A stretch of DNA of 64,000 nucleotides. Source: Takakia lepidozioides (lineage: Eukaryota > Streptophyta > Takakiopsida > Takakiales > Takakiaceae). The stretch lies in contig CM060733.1 of NCBI GenBank assembly GCA_030704615.1, forward strand, positions 63,490,001 through 63,554,000, written 5' to 3'. Position numbers and translations under genes: made by a program. The notes beneath the pieces were generated by a model, which saw only the letters and a list, made by a program, of their open reading frames with translations, did not search any database and was not told the DNA's origin. Positions 21,653 to 33,100 of this stretch are shown in pieces; the stretch's first letter is position 1, and every line of letters begins with the position of its first letter.

Positions 21653-24600
21653 ATGATGGATGGTGGTGCAGGAAATGGGGCAGGGCCAATCTGCACGGGA
21701 AACTCACTGCCATTGATCTTGTTCAATTGTTGTAAGCATGGTATGATGTGCTAAAATTCCTTTTCGTTTCTCTCCGCATTTATACTTTGTAGATGAACCC
21801 CAACTTTATTTTCTTCAAACTATTCTATGCTGTACAGGTCGATTTTTCCTGCAGGCCCTGAAAAGACCTAGTCCGAAATTGTGCATACTGTACAACATAA
21901 GCAGAAACTAGACCTTTAAGAACAATAAATGAGGAACTGAATCACAGCCAGGAGAAGGCGAGGTTGGTAGCAGTTTAGATGAATTCAAGAGCAGGAGAGA
22001 GAACATGTGGTAAATAATCAGCCAAAGGGGGGTATGCTGCAGAGACACACACGCCAGGGCAGGGGTTCAAACACATGGTGAGAAAATTGCGGGGAACTTT
22101 TCGAACTCTTTCGTAAGTATGCTATGAGCTCCACTTGCATAGACAGCTCTATTTGCAAAAGGATGGGCAGAAAGTGATGCAAGCCAAAATTCACTCTGTT
22201 TTATTTCTCCAAAATTTGTGCAAGGTGCTAGGGTTAGGAGGAATTCAGGTTTGTGGCATGAACCCTTTAAGTTTCCAGGAACAAGGAGGAGCTTTCTTTG
22301 GAGATTTTGAAGGAAGGCATCATTATCGTGTTTGGGTGCCCACGAGAGAAATTCACAACAGAAGAGGTACCATTCTTGAAGGATCTGAGACCAAACCAGT
22401 ACTTGGTCTATATGCATTTATGTCTAAAGTCAAATGTGGAGTGGTTAAAAAATATGAGCATGCACAGCTTTCCCAGAAGTTAGAATGTTTTGTGGTGGAG
22501 GGCAGGTGGAAGTAGTTAAGAGTTACCTGAACTTAGGTGGAAATATGTTGCTGCTAAGTGCACAAGGGGGTGACATACAGCAGCACTCCAATTTTAATAA
22601 GCTTCTTCAGGACTTTGGCATCACCATCAACTCTGACTGCCTTGTATGTCTCTCCCCTTCATCTGCACAAGACTCTCGAAATTAGATGAATACTAAGATG
22701 ACATTAAGAATGTTGCAACAAAAAGAGGTCCATCCATCTCATCAAATATTGGCGAGTCAGATTACTTGAAGTTGAGAACCAGTATTAAGTTGCACTGGGA
22801 GCTTACTCTTGGGGCCCAGGTGTTCTTTTGGCTATTCTTGTTTCCCACAAGTTCCCGTGGATGTTATGACGTTTCTATCTTTAGTACTTGGTTGTGAGTT
22901 TTGGACCCTTCTGTTGAAGAAATAAATTCATTTCTTTCATGCATTAAATTTGAATTGCAGCTATGTCCACAGACAGATTTGCGAAGGCAAAGGCTGCCTC
23001 CCTTTGTCTTGCAAACAAATCTGTCTATGTCACCCTTTCACAGAAAAATGGCTTTTCAATTCAGTTGTCTGATACAACCCGCAGACAGAGACTGATAGAT
23101 GGGACAACCTGGAGCACGCTAACCATTTACCTGGCTTGCACTGGAGAGGATAGAGGGGAGATTGAGATTGAAAAATATTTCTTCTTTCACTGTCCTCTCT
23201 ACTATGTGATCCAGGAACGTTACTACTGCCTATTCTTGGTCTTCACCTGCAACATGAAGGCCGCCTATGCCCTGCTTGTGCTGGGAACAACAGGGATATC
23301 GAAAGTGAAAACATTTCTTCTCTCACTGTCCTTTCTACTATGAGATCCGTGGAAGATTCAATTGTCTATTCCGTGATATACCCAATCTCTCACGGAAGTC
23401 TTTCACTATGAGGATCAGAAATGGTTGGCAGCTTACCTGCATGAGGCTTTGACTCAGACAATCCCTTGAGCAATTGTTACTTTTGGGAGGGCCCCTCTTT
23501 CTGTCTTGTTTCTTGCTTCCTCTTGTACCATAAGCTGTTTGAGCTTTCCGCGGACGTTATAAAGTACAATTTCATTTCATTTCATTTCTTTCTCGTATCC
23601 TGCTTTCTTAGCTCTTTGAGCGTTCCGCAGATGATATAATGTGTCTTTCTTTCCAATGTCATTTTTAAGTGCTATTTTATTTCATTTCTTCCCAGTCATA
23701 ATGTTATTGTCCTCCCTTTTACTGAGAAGTGCTCGGATTTTACCTGCATGAGCTTGTTGTCTCCAGGCATGTTTGCAGTCTCTGATGTGGGATTTTGTTG
23801 TTGTCGTCTACTTTTTCTGATCGGCCCTTTTCGGTTGACATAAAACATTTTCTTTAGTCTTCTCTTTCTCGCCCTTACTTTGAAGTTTGTTGTCCTTTGC
23901 CAGTGGGAGGTCTATTTTAAGACAGTATTCCAGCCAAAATTGCCTCATGATAACATGAATCTGGTTTGTCAAACTCTCTTGTGAAGGTTCGGACTGTGCA
24001 AGAAAAGTATTTGCATCCAAAGGAGGTGCTCATAACTGACAGTGTGTTGTGCAAAGAGATTAATCATGTTAGTACTTTTTACTCCTTTTGTTATTTGCTC
24101 ATGATTGTGTAAGGAAATTGGTGTTTCTGGGATGTAATTAGACTTGGTTGTGAGTCACTCTGCACACAAGAACCACATTTGAAAATCTGAACATATCAGA
24201 TCATCGGAAAGTTTCTTCTTAATCAACCGTCAATCAATACTAGATAAAATATACAAAGTGCTGCCAAAGTGGGTTGATTACTTCCCGTAGAACAGGGTGT
24301 GAAAGCCCAAATGCATCAGCAATTGTCAGTCAACCTTAAGATACAGTGATTGGTTACATTATAAAGACATATTCACAACCACTATATTACTCTTTCATAA
24401 GTCAACTAACATCCACTAGTTGCAGTTTGCAGGTAGAAGTATAAAAGACATGCCCAACAATACCTCCAAAGTGTCCAGGTACATCTCATTATGTCCCGCC
24501 TCTAGGCCTCATGTGGATGCAATGATTTTCTTCCTCTTTTACCAAGCAGAACTGCTAAATCAACATCTTCCAAAAGCCACTGTTATTTCAAGATTTAAAT

Positions 24601-27600
24601 TTTTATGTAGGTTGTGACAGAAGGCCCCATGCTCTTTGAAGAAAACATCTATTTGCTTTTGCCAATTTTATAGTGCTAGAGGCTGGCTATAGGTGCACTT
24701 GAAGAGAAAGGAACAGTTTTGTTGCCCCCCAGGTTGTTGTGGTGCCTCTTAGATAAAGTTGTAACAAGCAATGGGGTGTTCACCAGGTTGCAAGGCACAG
24801 ATCCAAAAGGAGACAGCAATGGGAAGCCAAACGGTGTAGGCTTGCAGATTGTGTATCCATATGGGGCTACTCTTTCCATACAGCGACCAGCTGCTGCCAT
24901 CCTCTCATCAGGCTTAATTGCCTTTCCTATTCACCGCCCCATCGGTACTTTGCTTTTACAGAGAGGGAGAAAGAAATGAAAGGAAATGGTACTTAGAAAC
25001 TTAAAATGTCCGTGGAAAGCTCAAAGATGTCCTTCTGACATGTTCCGTAAGTTCTCGTTTGATGCATCTATTGCGGTCCTGTTGGATGCAATTTCCACCC
25101 CCTCCGTATTTTGTGGTAGCAGGGGTGCAACGGAGAGTCCATTGTGCTCAAAAAGTTGGACACCCGAGCATACCAGGAGGTCTTGAGACCAACGGTTTTG
25201 AGCCTGATGGATGTTGTGAGGGTCCGGGCTGTCAGCCATATGGATGGAAGGACTTGTAACCTTGTAAGAAAAATTGTCAACCGGAAGATGGCCTCAGTTT
25301 GAAGCTGTACACATGCAAATTCCGCACATAGAAATTGTGATCGTGTTTTACCTCTAGCCCCAAGCGTTCCAACTTGGAGGAAAGATGATTGCAGCCGGGC
25401 AAGAGAAATGAAATGAAATGAAATGATACTTTATAACGGGAAGCTCAAAGAGCCAGTGCACAAGACAGAGCATTGGGACCTCTGACAACCCAACGACACA
25501 ACCATAAAACTACGAATCAACTTCTAGAGATTCTCCAAGGTGCAGAGCCTCATGTCGATATGCTGCAAAGTCCTTAAAATGCCTGAGGAACTAGAGAGCT
25601 TTGGGGGCCAGGAGAGAGAGGGGATGGGGTGCTTGCACGTCATTTGCATTGTATTTGTTACTTGATCCACCAACCATGGATTGGTTGCTGAGTTATCCAA
25701 TAATGTAGTTTAAATACAAAGTTTCTCTGTACTTTGAGCAATGTCACTACCTCTGGATATCTCCCTCTTTTTTTTAGTATGCCCCTTTCCTCTACTGCCA
25801 GTTTCAAGGCTTCTAATTACACTAGGATAGAGTCTCATTGCAAGAGACAACTAGATCTCATATGTTTGTGCAGGTGCAATCTGGGAAGGGCCTAAAGGGA
25901 AGGGAAGGATAGCAGTGCTTGGGAGTGTGGCCATGTTTGAGGATGCTTGGCTGGACAAAGAAGACAATGCTAAGCTTTTTGACTTTTTGGTCCACTGGCT
26001 AACTCAGCAAAGCTCAATCGAGGTTCTTTCTCTCCCTCATCAGCCCATTCTATCTCTTTGCGCTGATGATGATAGTTGGGAAGGGCAGAAGCTATCTTAC
26101 GTCAGAGGTTTCCAGCTGTCCTATCCACACTTTGTAGATATGTTTTTGCATACACAGGTGGAGAAGATAAATATTGAGGAGCTAGAGATGGGAGAATTTG
26201 AGCATGTGCCCAACACAGAAGCACTAGCAGCTCGCTTACGATGTTGCCTGCAGGTAACACAATACAAATTCAACTGTAATTCTGACTTGAGCACATTCAT
26301 GTATTGCACACCTTGTATTATTTTTGAGTAGTTTCACCCAACCTGAGCCCAAAAGTTCAAAAGAAAATTTGTTCAATCCAATTGAATTCTGTATTATCCA
26401 TTTGCAAAGAGATGGACACGCATCACTGAAAAAATTGAAAGGAGAGAAAATGGTCAAATGGATATTTTATTGACATTCTTAGTGAGATATGTGCAGGAGG
26501 CAGAGGAGTTACCCAAGGACTTCACAAAACTTGTGGATGACAAGCTATTTGAGTATCACACAAACTTGATCCCGAGTGTGGTGTCCCTGTATGAACGACT
26601 TGGTGTCAAACACACACCTCTCACTCTGATAACTCCTCAAGTGAGTGGTAACTCTGTCTTACTGCTTGTATACGCTTCTCACACCCAATGTTGAGATTCT
26701 TGTTCCCTTCATACAAGGGCAGTACTACAACATTTGAAATGGCATAAATCACCAATTTACACTTTCAGGGTAAACAATAGGAAATACCGGAATCTGGATG
26801 GTTTCATTCGCTTGCAAGCTATGGCTTATTTAAAGCCAGTAATTTATTATCTTCATACACTTTGCTTGCAAGTTTTCCAGCATGTTAGGCAAATCTCTGC
26901 AAGAGGACGTCATGCAGCATGTGTGGAGTACTTCAAATCATTTCATGGAAGGGAACATTCACAGGACCCTAGTGAAAGCAGTGCTGTAGGGCTGTAGGGA
27001 GCTTTGGTTGGGTATTGAATCCATGTCCTCATACAGTCCATATGTCGATTGATGAAGGGAAAGAGTGATGACCACAAAGTATTGCTTGATGCAAGATCAG
27101 TTTGAGATGCCATCACCACCACTACAGCCAGCAGTGTTTGCACCAGCCTTGCGAGAGCCACCCCCTCCAGCAATAGATCTTTTCGACCTTGATGATTGCT
27201 TTGCATCACCCTTCGTACGCCTTGCACAGCTCACCAATAAGGTCTGTGTCTAGTTGTTTTTATTTGTTTTCATGTTCCAGTCCATTGTCCCATAAGCTCT
27301 CTCAACCTGCTTGTGAACATTGTAAAGTTTATACCTCTCCTTGTGGGGCTTTTTCTGTGGGCCCCAGATTTGTCCTTGTTATTGCTTTCTTTTTTTGAGC
27401 TTTCCGTACCCGTACCATGTTCTTTCTTTCCTTTATACCATTTCATTTCATTTCATTTCCTTCTCCTTTTCAATTCTCTTCTCTATACAATCAATCCAAA
27501 TGCCATTCATGACATGGTGATTCATTGAGAAGATTCAAGAATAAAGTTAGGGAGGTGATGCCACAACCTTTGTTCTCAGCAAAGAATTGAGTCAACATTC

Positions 27601-28365
27601 ATCTTCAGGATTACACAGCTTAAATGGGTAGTAAACAGTGCAATCTATTGTGTTGTGTCCATGGTCTAAACTGTTCGTTTCCAGCATTGCTTCTTCTCAA
27701 GCATAGTTTGTCACTGCAGTGCAAAAATGCCGACGCAGAAGACTTGCAGTTTTACACATTGGAAGGAGCTGCCATCCTGGGGGTAACCCCCAAGGTCTCT
27801 CTCCACTCTCTCCACTTTAGGCTGTCTATATCCATTTTTCTCCATTTAGAATGGGCATGGCATATTCCTCTAGCGCACTTAGAAAGCAAGAACAGCTGCA
27901 CGTGTGTTTGTGAATATGTTTAACTCACAACCTGATTTACCCTCACACCATCTAATGTGAAAACGATCCATATGGCCTAACTCATTTCCAGGCTTCAATT
28001 ACTTTACCTCCGCATCTGTAAGAATGCCTTGTTGGCAGTCTGAAGATGGATGAACAAGAGTCTGCAGATCTTGTCCTTGGCTCATCAGTCTAGGGGCAGA
28101 CCATTCTTGAGAGACAGAGGAAAAGAAAGAGACAGTAACTTATAAGTCATTCTTTAGATTGTACTCATAAGACGCTGTTTGCTGTAGCCTTGTGGCCATT
28201 GTGGCCTTGTGGTCATTCTTTAGAGACAGAATAAAACCAAAGGATGATCATTGTCTGAATTCGTAGGTGGTTGGAGTATCAGATAATTCAAGGGATGCAG
28301 CGAAAGCAATGTTGGCCTTCATATTCCGTGAACTTGTCAACATGAAGAAGCTTCGCATGGTGTAA
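21653..28365 (+). CDS. IFT52: Intraflagellar transport protein 52 (IFT-B core subunit), 12 exons
   Basis: IFT52 is a core subunit of the IFT-B complex that carries cargo along axonemes. Exons in phase: 21656-21740, 22043-22112, 22279-22366, 22506-22643, 23987-24067, 24426-24478, 24787-24944, 25874-26253, 26497-26640, 27101-27241, 27720-27794, 28267-28365. All introns are GT-AG and the joined frame gives 503 residues; animal IFT52 is about 440. Family blocks in order: LILFNCCKHETHTP, GFKHMVRKL, FGCPREKFT, NLGGNMLLL, HPKEVLITDSVL, VYPYGATLSIQRPAAAIL, IAVLGSVAMFEDAWLDKEDN, EELPKDFTKL, LQPAVFAPALREPPPPAIDL, FDLDDCFASPFVRLAQLTNK, FIFRELVNMKKL. ATG is at 21653 or 21656. A 57-bp in-frame stretch in exon 8 (26101-26157) starts with GT and ends with AG and may be a short intron. 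Seed plants other than cycads and Ginkgo have lost IFT. Confidence 0.95.
22800..22890 (+). repeat. Diverged copy of the dispersed (AAATG)n-family repeat, tail lost
   Basis: GGGGCCCAGG and CCCGTGGATGTTATGACG match the body of the family, but no pentanucleotide tail remains. It lies in an IFT52 intron. Confidence 0.35.
23460..23600 (+). repeat. Dispersed repeat with (TTTCA)n tail
   Basis: GGGAGGGCCCCTC, then GAGCTTTCCGCGGACGTTAT, then ATTTCATTTCATTTCATTTC. Located in an IFT52 intron. A tailed short repeat of this sort could be a SINE, but no Pol III A/B boxes were seen. Confidence 0.5.
24960..25035 (-). repeat. Diverged copy of the dispersed (AAATG)n-family repeat
   Basis: GAAATGAAAGGAAATGGTAC followed by AATGTCCGTGGAAAGCTCAA. 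Located in an IFT52 intron. Confidence 0.4.
25403..25480 (-). repeat. Dispersed repeat with (AAATG)n end
   Basis: GAAATGAAATGAAATGAAAT followed by ACTTTATAACGGGAAGCTCA. Located in an IFT52 intron. Confidence 0.45.
27330..27470 (+). repeat. Dispersed repeat with (TTTCA)n tail
   Basis: GTGGGCCCCAG, then GAGCTTTCCGTACC, then ATTTCATTTCATTTCATTTC. Located in an IFT52 intron. Confidence 0.45.
28146..28224 (-). mobile_element. Minimal 5'-truncated LINE insertion with 13-bp target duplication
   Basis: A 53-bp piece (28159-28211), TTGTACTCATAAGACG...GGCCTTGTG, matches the 3' end of the LINE family at 47.9 and 52.6 kb. Perfect 13-bp repeats GTCATTCTTTAGA flank it at 28146-28158 and 28212-28224, as expected for target-primed reverse transcription. 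It sits in the last intron of IFT52. Confidence 0.75.
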
Positions 28366-28683
28366 ACAACCATAACTCCCAATCTTGACTGACAAATAAT
28401 GGACTTCAATTGTCAATAGTCGTAAGCCCATCCGAGCATGTTGCACCACACTTTCGAGTATGAGTAATTAAAGAATTGGACCTTGGCTACTAGTAAGGTT
28501 TCAACATGCCTGAACGGCTAAATCTTCCCTTTACATCAACTTGTTGCGAGGTACCTTGTGTGATCCTTGTGTGTTGGTGAAATTGTCATGAGCACATCCC
28601 CTCTCTCTTATAGACTACACAGATCAGATGCACACAATTTCAAACAAATATCATCAAAGTTCCATCCACAAGAAAAACAGTGC
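28366..28683. other. No gene recognised; IFT52 3' flank
   Basis: Contains the 3' untranslated region of IFT52. No clear polyadenylation signal could be chosen. Confidence 0.4.
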
Positions 28684-29410
28684 TTAACCCCTGAAGGACG
28701 AGCTAACTTTTGGGAGTTTTCCCAAAATGTGGGCCATACCCTCCATAACTTCCTACCCCCTTACATCCAGCTGGATGAACCCTTCCATTTCATCCCTACC
28801 TACTCGTTGCATTTAGTAGATTATAACAAAAGAAAATTGAACAAGTTGAAACCATGAACAAAAAAAGAGAAGAAAAATTGCTTTGACCATGCAAGTTTGG
28901 TGATTTTACAATTTTTCTTGAAGAAATGGCCTCCAGAATCCGGATAAGGGGCAACCAACAGGTCATCTCCCAGAATCTCAGACCAAAATGCCAAAAATAT
29001 GGGGGGATGCTTTGTATGTGAAATCTGGGGAAAAAAACCTTGTTTTGGCTTCTTCCCAAGTACACCCATGAGGTGTCATTTGTTTTCCAATTCCTCTTGT
29101 AAGTAAGTGCACAGGAACATTTCATGGTGCCTTGTCCAAATTTTTTGGCATTATGATAAATTTTCAGCCCATTTGGCTATCTCGTAGGCAGGTCAATGGT
29201 GCTCTAACACTGGATTTCATGAAACCCTGGCACTTCGCAAAATTCTAGGGAGCAGAGCTTTTATGATTTTTTAGCGCTGTAAATTCCCACATGTGCTCCT
29301 CTCTGACATGTACAATTCATCTTCAAGGTTCACTTCCATCCAATATCATCCATGGGAATTGGAGCGTGGCAAGTAATCTGATTGGGGTCGCGTCATCCTT
29401 TAGGGGTTAA
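28684..29410. mobile_element. Non-autonomous piggyBac-like element
   Basis: TTAA at 28684-28687 and 29407-29410 flank a 719-bp element. It begins CCCCTGAAGGACGA and ends TCATCCTTTAGGGG, imperfect inverted repeats matching at 12 of 14 positions. TTAA target sites with CCC ends are typical of piggyBac. There is no transposase frame inside. Confidence 0.7.
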
Positions 29411-29574
29411 TTTGGGAGTGCGGAAGTCTGCCTCTTTTGGACAGTTGAGATCTTCTTTTTCAATTCAAATTAGGCTTGGTGTTTTGTGCCTCTTTTGGAC
29501 AGTTGAGATCATCTTTTTCAATTCAAGATATGTTTTGTGAATGGATACTTGAAAACCTTTATGGATGCACACTC

Positions 29575-29655
29575 CTGCTCAACGGCCTGGTGGTATGATA
29601 TCTTGCGAATTGACCGGTGGGTCTGGGGTTCAAACCCCTGTGAACTGTCCCTCTC
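29575..29655 (+). repeat. tRNA-derived SINE-like segment
   Basis: A box-A-like GGCCTGGTGGTATGATAT is followed about 30 bp on by GGGGTTCAAACCCC, a near-consensus Pol III B box with tRNA T-arm pairing. No full cloverleaf could be folded, so a SINE head is more likely than a tRNA gene. Confidence 0.5.
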
Positions 29656-30166
29656 TGCCTTCGGACTGGGCAGTTGGTTAACAGGGTTCTCAAGGTAGGA
29701 GAATGGCTGCAATTTCAGGGTAGTATTTAGATTGTGGTGGTGATACCCTGGAATGTGTTCTTGCATCTAATTTTTCAAAGATGCCACAGAGTGGATGCCC
29801 TGAGGGTTTCGAAAACAGGGCCGTTGAGACTATGCTCGATCGATTCCAATACTGCAGTGGAGCAACAAGCACAGCTCCACCATCCACACCAGATTTAGGA
29901 CAGCACTCTGATTTCCTTCCCCTATCACCAAAGTAAGTCAAAATCCCCCCTTCCTTCATCACCTGCTCCATCCAAGGGCAAATACGAGCGGACTTCCCAC
30001 CTATGTTGGGTAGACTCCACTACCATATCCTGTGGATATACCACAGGAAGTGCCCTAAACAGTACACATCATGGTCAATATTCTCAGGAAATGGTGGAAG
30101 AACTGAGTAGTTACACAGATCAATCAATGAAGCAGGACACTCGCACCTTTCCAGAAGAACATCATT

Positions 30167-33100
30167 TCACCAGTAATCACCACAAGAACAAACCCCATCT
30201 TCAAAGTGGTGAAAGCGGTTAGCATCCCGTACAACAATCGCTCGGCCAACAATCTTTGAGATGAACTTGGTGGAGGTGTGGCAGTCACCACACACCCGAA
30301 GATTCTTTATGAGATGGAGAGGCGTCCTAGGGGCCGTGCTGATCAGCCCAAAACCAATGGCCAGTTTCTCACTGTGGTGGCAAAGAGAAAATTCCTTTTG
30401 CTCCTCCCCCACATCATGCAATACAAAGCGCGTGTCAGGCACATACCCTGCATCCATCATCTGCCCAGACAATCTTCTCAGCTCAACATGGATTTCCTTA
30501 ATTTTGGGATGCAATTTGTCATCTACAACAAAGGTGTGCACCCTGTTGCCGACCTCAATGCAGCAGTGACCTGGCTCCTTGCTAGCCCCTCTGACCTTCA
30601 TCATTTTTCTCACCTTGGCACTATCGTCCCACCTGCCAGCTGCGGCGTAGATGTTTGACAGCAACACATATGTCGCAGCATCCTGTTCATCCCACCTGAG
30701 AATAGATGTTGCCGCACGTTCAGCCATCTCCACATTGCCATGGATTCTGCAGGCACCAAGCAAGGCCTTCCACACCACAGCATCTGGTTTGATTGGCATT
30801 TGATTAATGAGGTCCTCTGCCTCATCCAATCGTCCCGCACGTCCAAGAAGGTCCACCATGCAGCCAAAGTGCTTCACTGTTGGGGTGACACCATGATCTT
30901 GACTCAGGGAATCAAAGTAGCGTCTTCCGTCATCCAATAGGCCAACGTGGCTGCAAGCAGAGAGAACACATATAAAGGTGATACTGTCCGGCTTCAAACC
31001 TACCATTTGCATCCCTTCAAATAGTTGTAGGGCCGCCCTGTGACAACCATGCTGTGCATGGCCTGCGATCATCGCGTTCCACGACACCAAATCTCGTTCA
31101 GCCATATTGTCAAACACTCCCTTTGCATCCTCGATGCACCCGCATTTGGCATACATGTCCACCAGGGTATTGTTCAGATTGATATCTGGTACAATTCCAG
31201 CTTTGACAATGTCACCATGGACCTCTTTGCCCTTTACCAGGGCTGCCAGGCTCGCACATGCATTGCAAACACAGACAAACGTGATGTGGTTGGGCTTCAC
31301 CCCTTCCCGCATCATTTGCTCATAGGTCTCCAAAGCCTCCATCCCATGCCCATGCTGGGCATATCCTGCGATCATCGCGTTCCATGACACCACATCTCGT
31401 TCAGCCATATTGTCAAACACTCCCTTTGCATCCTCGATGCACCCACATTTGGCATACATGTCCACCAAGGTATTGTTCAGAATGACGTTTGGTGCAATTC
31501 CAGCTTTGACGATGTCACCATGGACCTCTTTGCCCTTTTCCAGGGCTGCAAGGCTCGCACACGCATTGCAAATGCAAACAAACGTGATGTGGTCAGGCGT
31601 CACCCCTTCCAGCATCATTTGCTCATAGGTCTCCAAAGCCTCCATCCCACACCCCTGCTGTGCATATCCTGCCATCATCACGCTCCACGATACGACATTT
31701 CGATCAGCCATATTATCAAACACTACCTTCGCATCCTCGATGCACCCACATTTGGCATACATGTCCACCAGAGTATTGTTCAGAATGACATCCGGTACAA
31801 TTCCAGCTTTGACAATGTCACCATGCACCTCTTGGCCCTTTTCCAGGGTTGCCAGGCTCGCACACGCATTGCAAATGCAAACAAACGTGATGTGGTTGGG
31901 CTTCACCCCTTCCTGTATCATTTGCTCATAGGTCTCCAAAGCCTCCATCCCACGCCCTTGCTGTGCATATCCTGTGATCATCGCATTCCATGACACCACA
32001 TCTCGTTCAGCCATGTTGTCAAACAGTCCCTTTGCATCCTCTATGCACCCACACTTAGCATACATGTCCACCAGGGTATTGCTCAGAATCACATCTGGTA
32101 CAATTCCAGCTTTGAAGATGTCACCATGGACCTCTTTGCCCTTTTCCAGGGCTGCCAGGCTTGCACATGCATTGCAAACGCAAACAAACGTGATGTGGTT
32201 GGGCTTCACCCCATCCCGCATCATTTGCTCATAGGTCTCCAAAGCCTCCATCCCACACCCCTGCTGTGCATGGCCTGCGATCATCGCATTCCATGACACC
32301 ACATCTCGTTCAGCCATATTGTCAAACACTACCTTTGCATCCTCGATGCACCCACACTTGGCATACATGTCCACCAGGGTATTGTTCAGAATGACATCTG
32401 GTACAATTCCAGCTTTGACAATGTCACCGTGGACCTCTTTGCCCTTTTCAGGGGTCGCCAGGCTCGCACACGCATTGGAAATGCAAACAAACGTGATGCG
32501 ATTGGGCTTCACCCCTTCCCTAATCATTTGATCATAGGTCTCCAAAGCCTCCATCCTGCGCCCCTGCTGTGCATATCCTGCAATCATCGCACTCCACGAC
32601 ACCACATCTCGTTCAGCCATATTGTCAAACACTCCCTTTGCATCCTCGATGCACCCACATTTCGCATACATATCCACCAGGGTATTGTTCAGAATGACAT
32701 CTGGTACAATTCCAGCTTTGACAATGTCACCATGGACCTCTTTGCCCTTTTCCAGGGTTGCCAGGCTAGCACACGCATTGCAAACGCAAACGAACGTGAT
32801 GTGGTTGGGCTTCACCCCTTCCCACATCATTTGCTCATAGGTCTCCAAAGCCTCCCTCTCGCGCCCCAGCTGTGCATATCCGGCAATCATCGCGCTCCAT
32901 GACACCACATCTCGTTCGGACATACTGTCGAACACTCCCTTTGCGTTCTCGATGCACCCACATTTGGCATACATGTCCACAAGGGTATTGTTCAGAATGA
33001 CATCTGGTACAATTCCAGCTTTGATGATGTCACCATGGACCTCTTTGCCCTTTTCCAGGGCTGCCAGGCTCGCACACGCATTGCAAACGCAAACAAATGT

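Noticed and set aside
28796-29125. 109-codon minus-strand frame inside the piggyBac-like element
   Set aside because: Too short and without DDE motifs to be a transposase; likely chance.
29575-29655. Possible functional tRNA gene
   Set aside because: B box is good but acceptor and anticodon stems do not fold; a SINE head is more likely.
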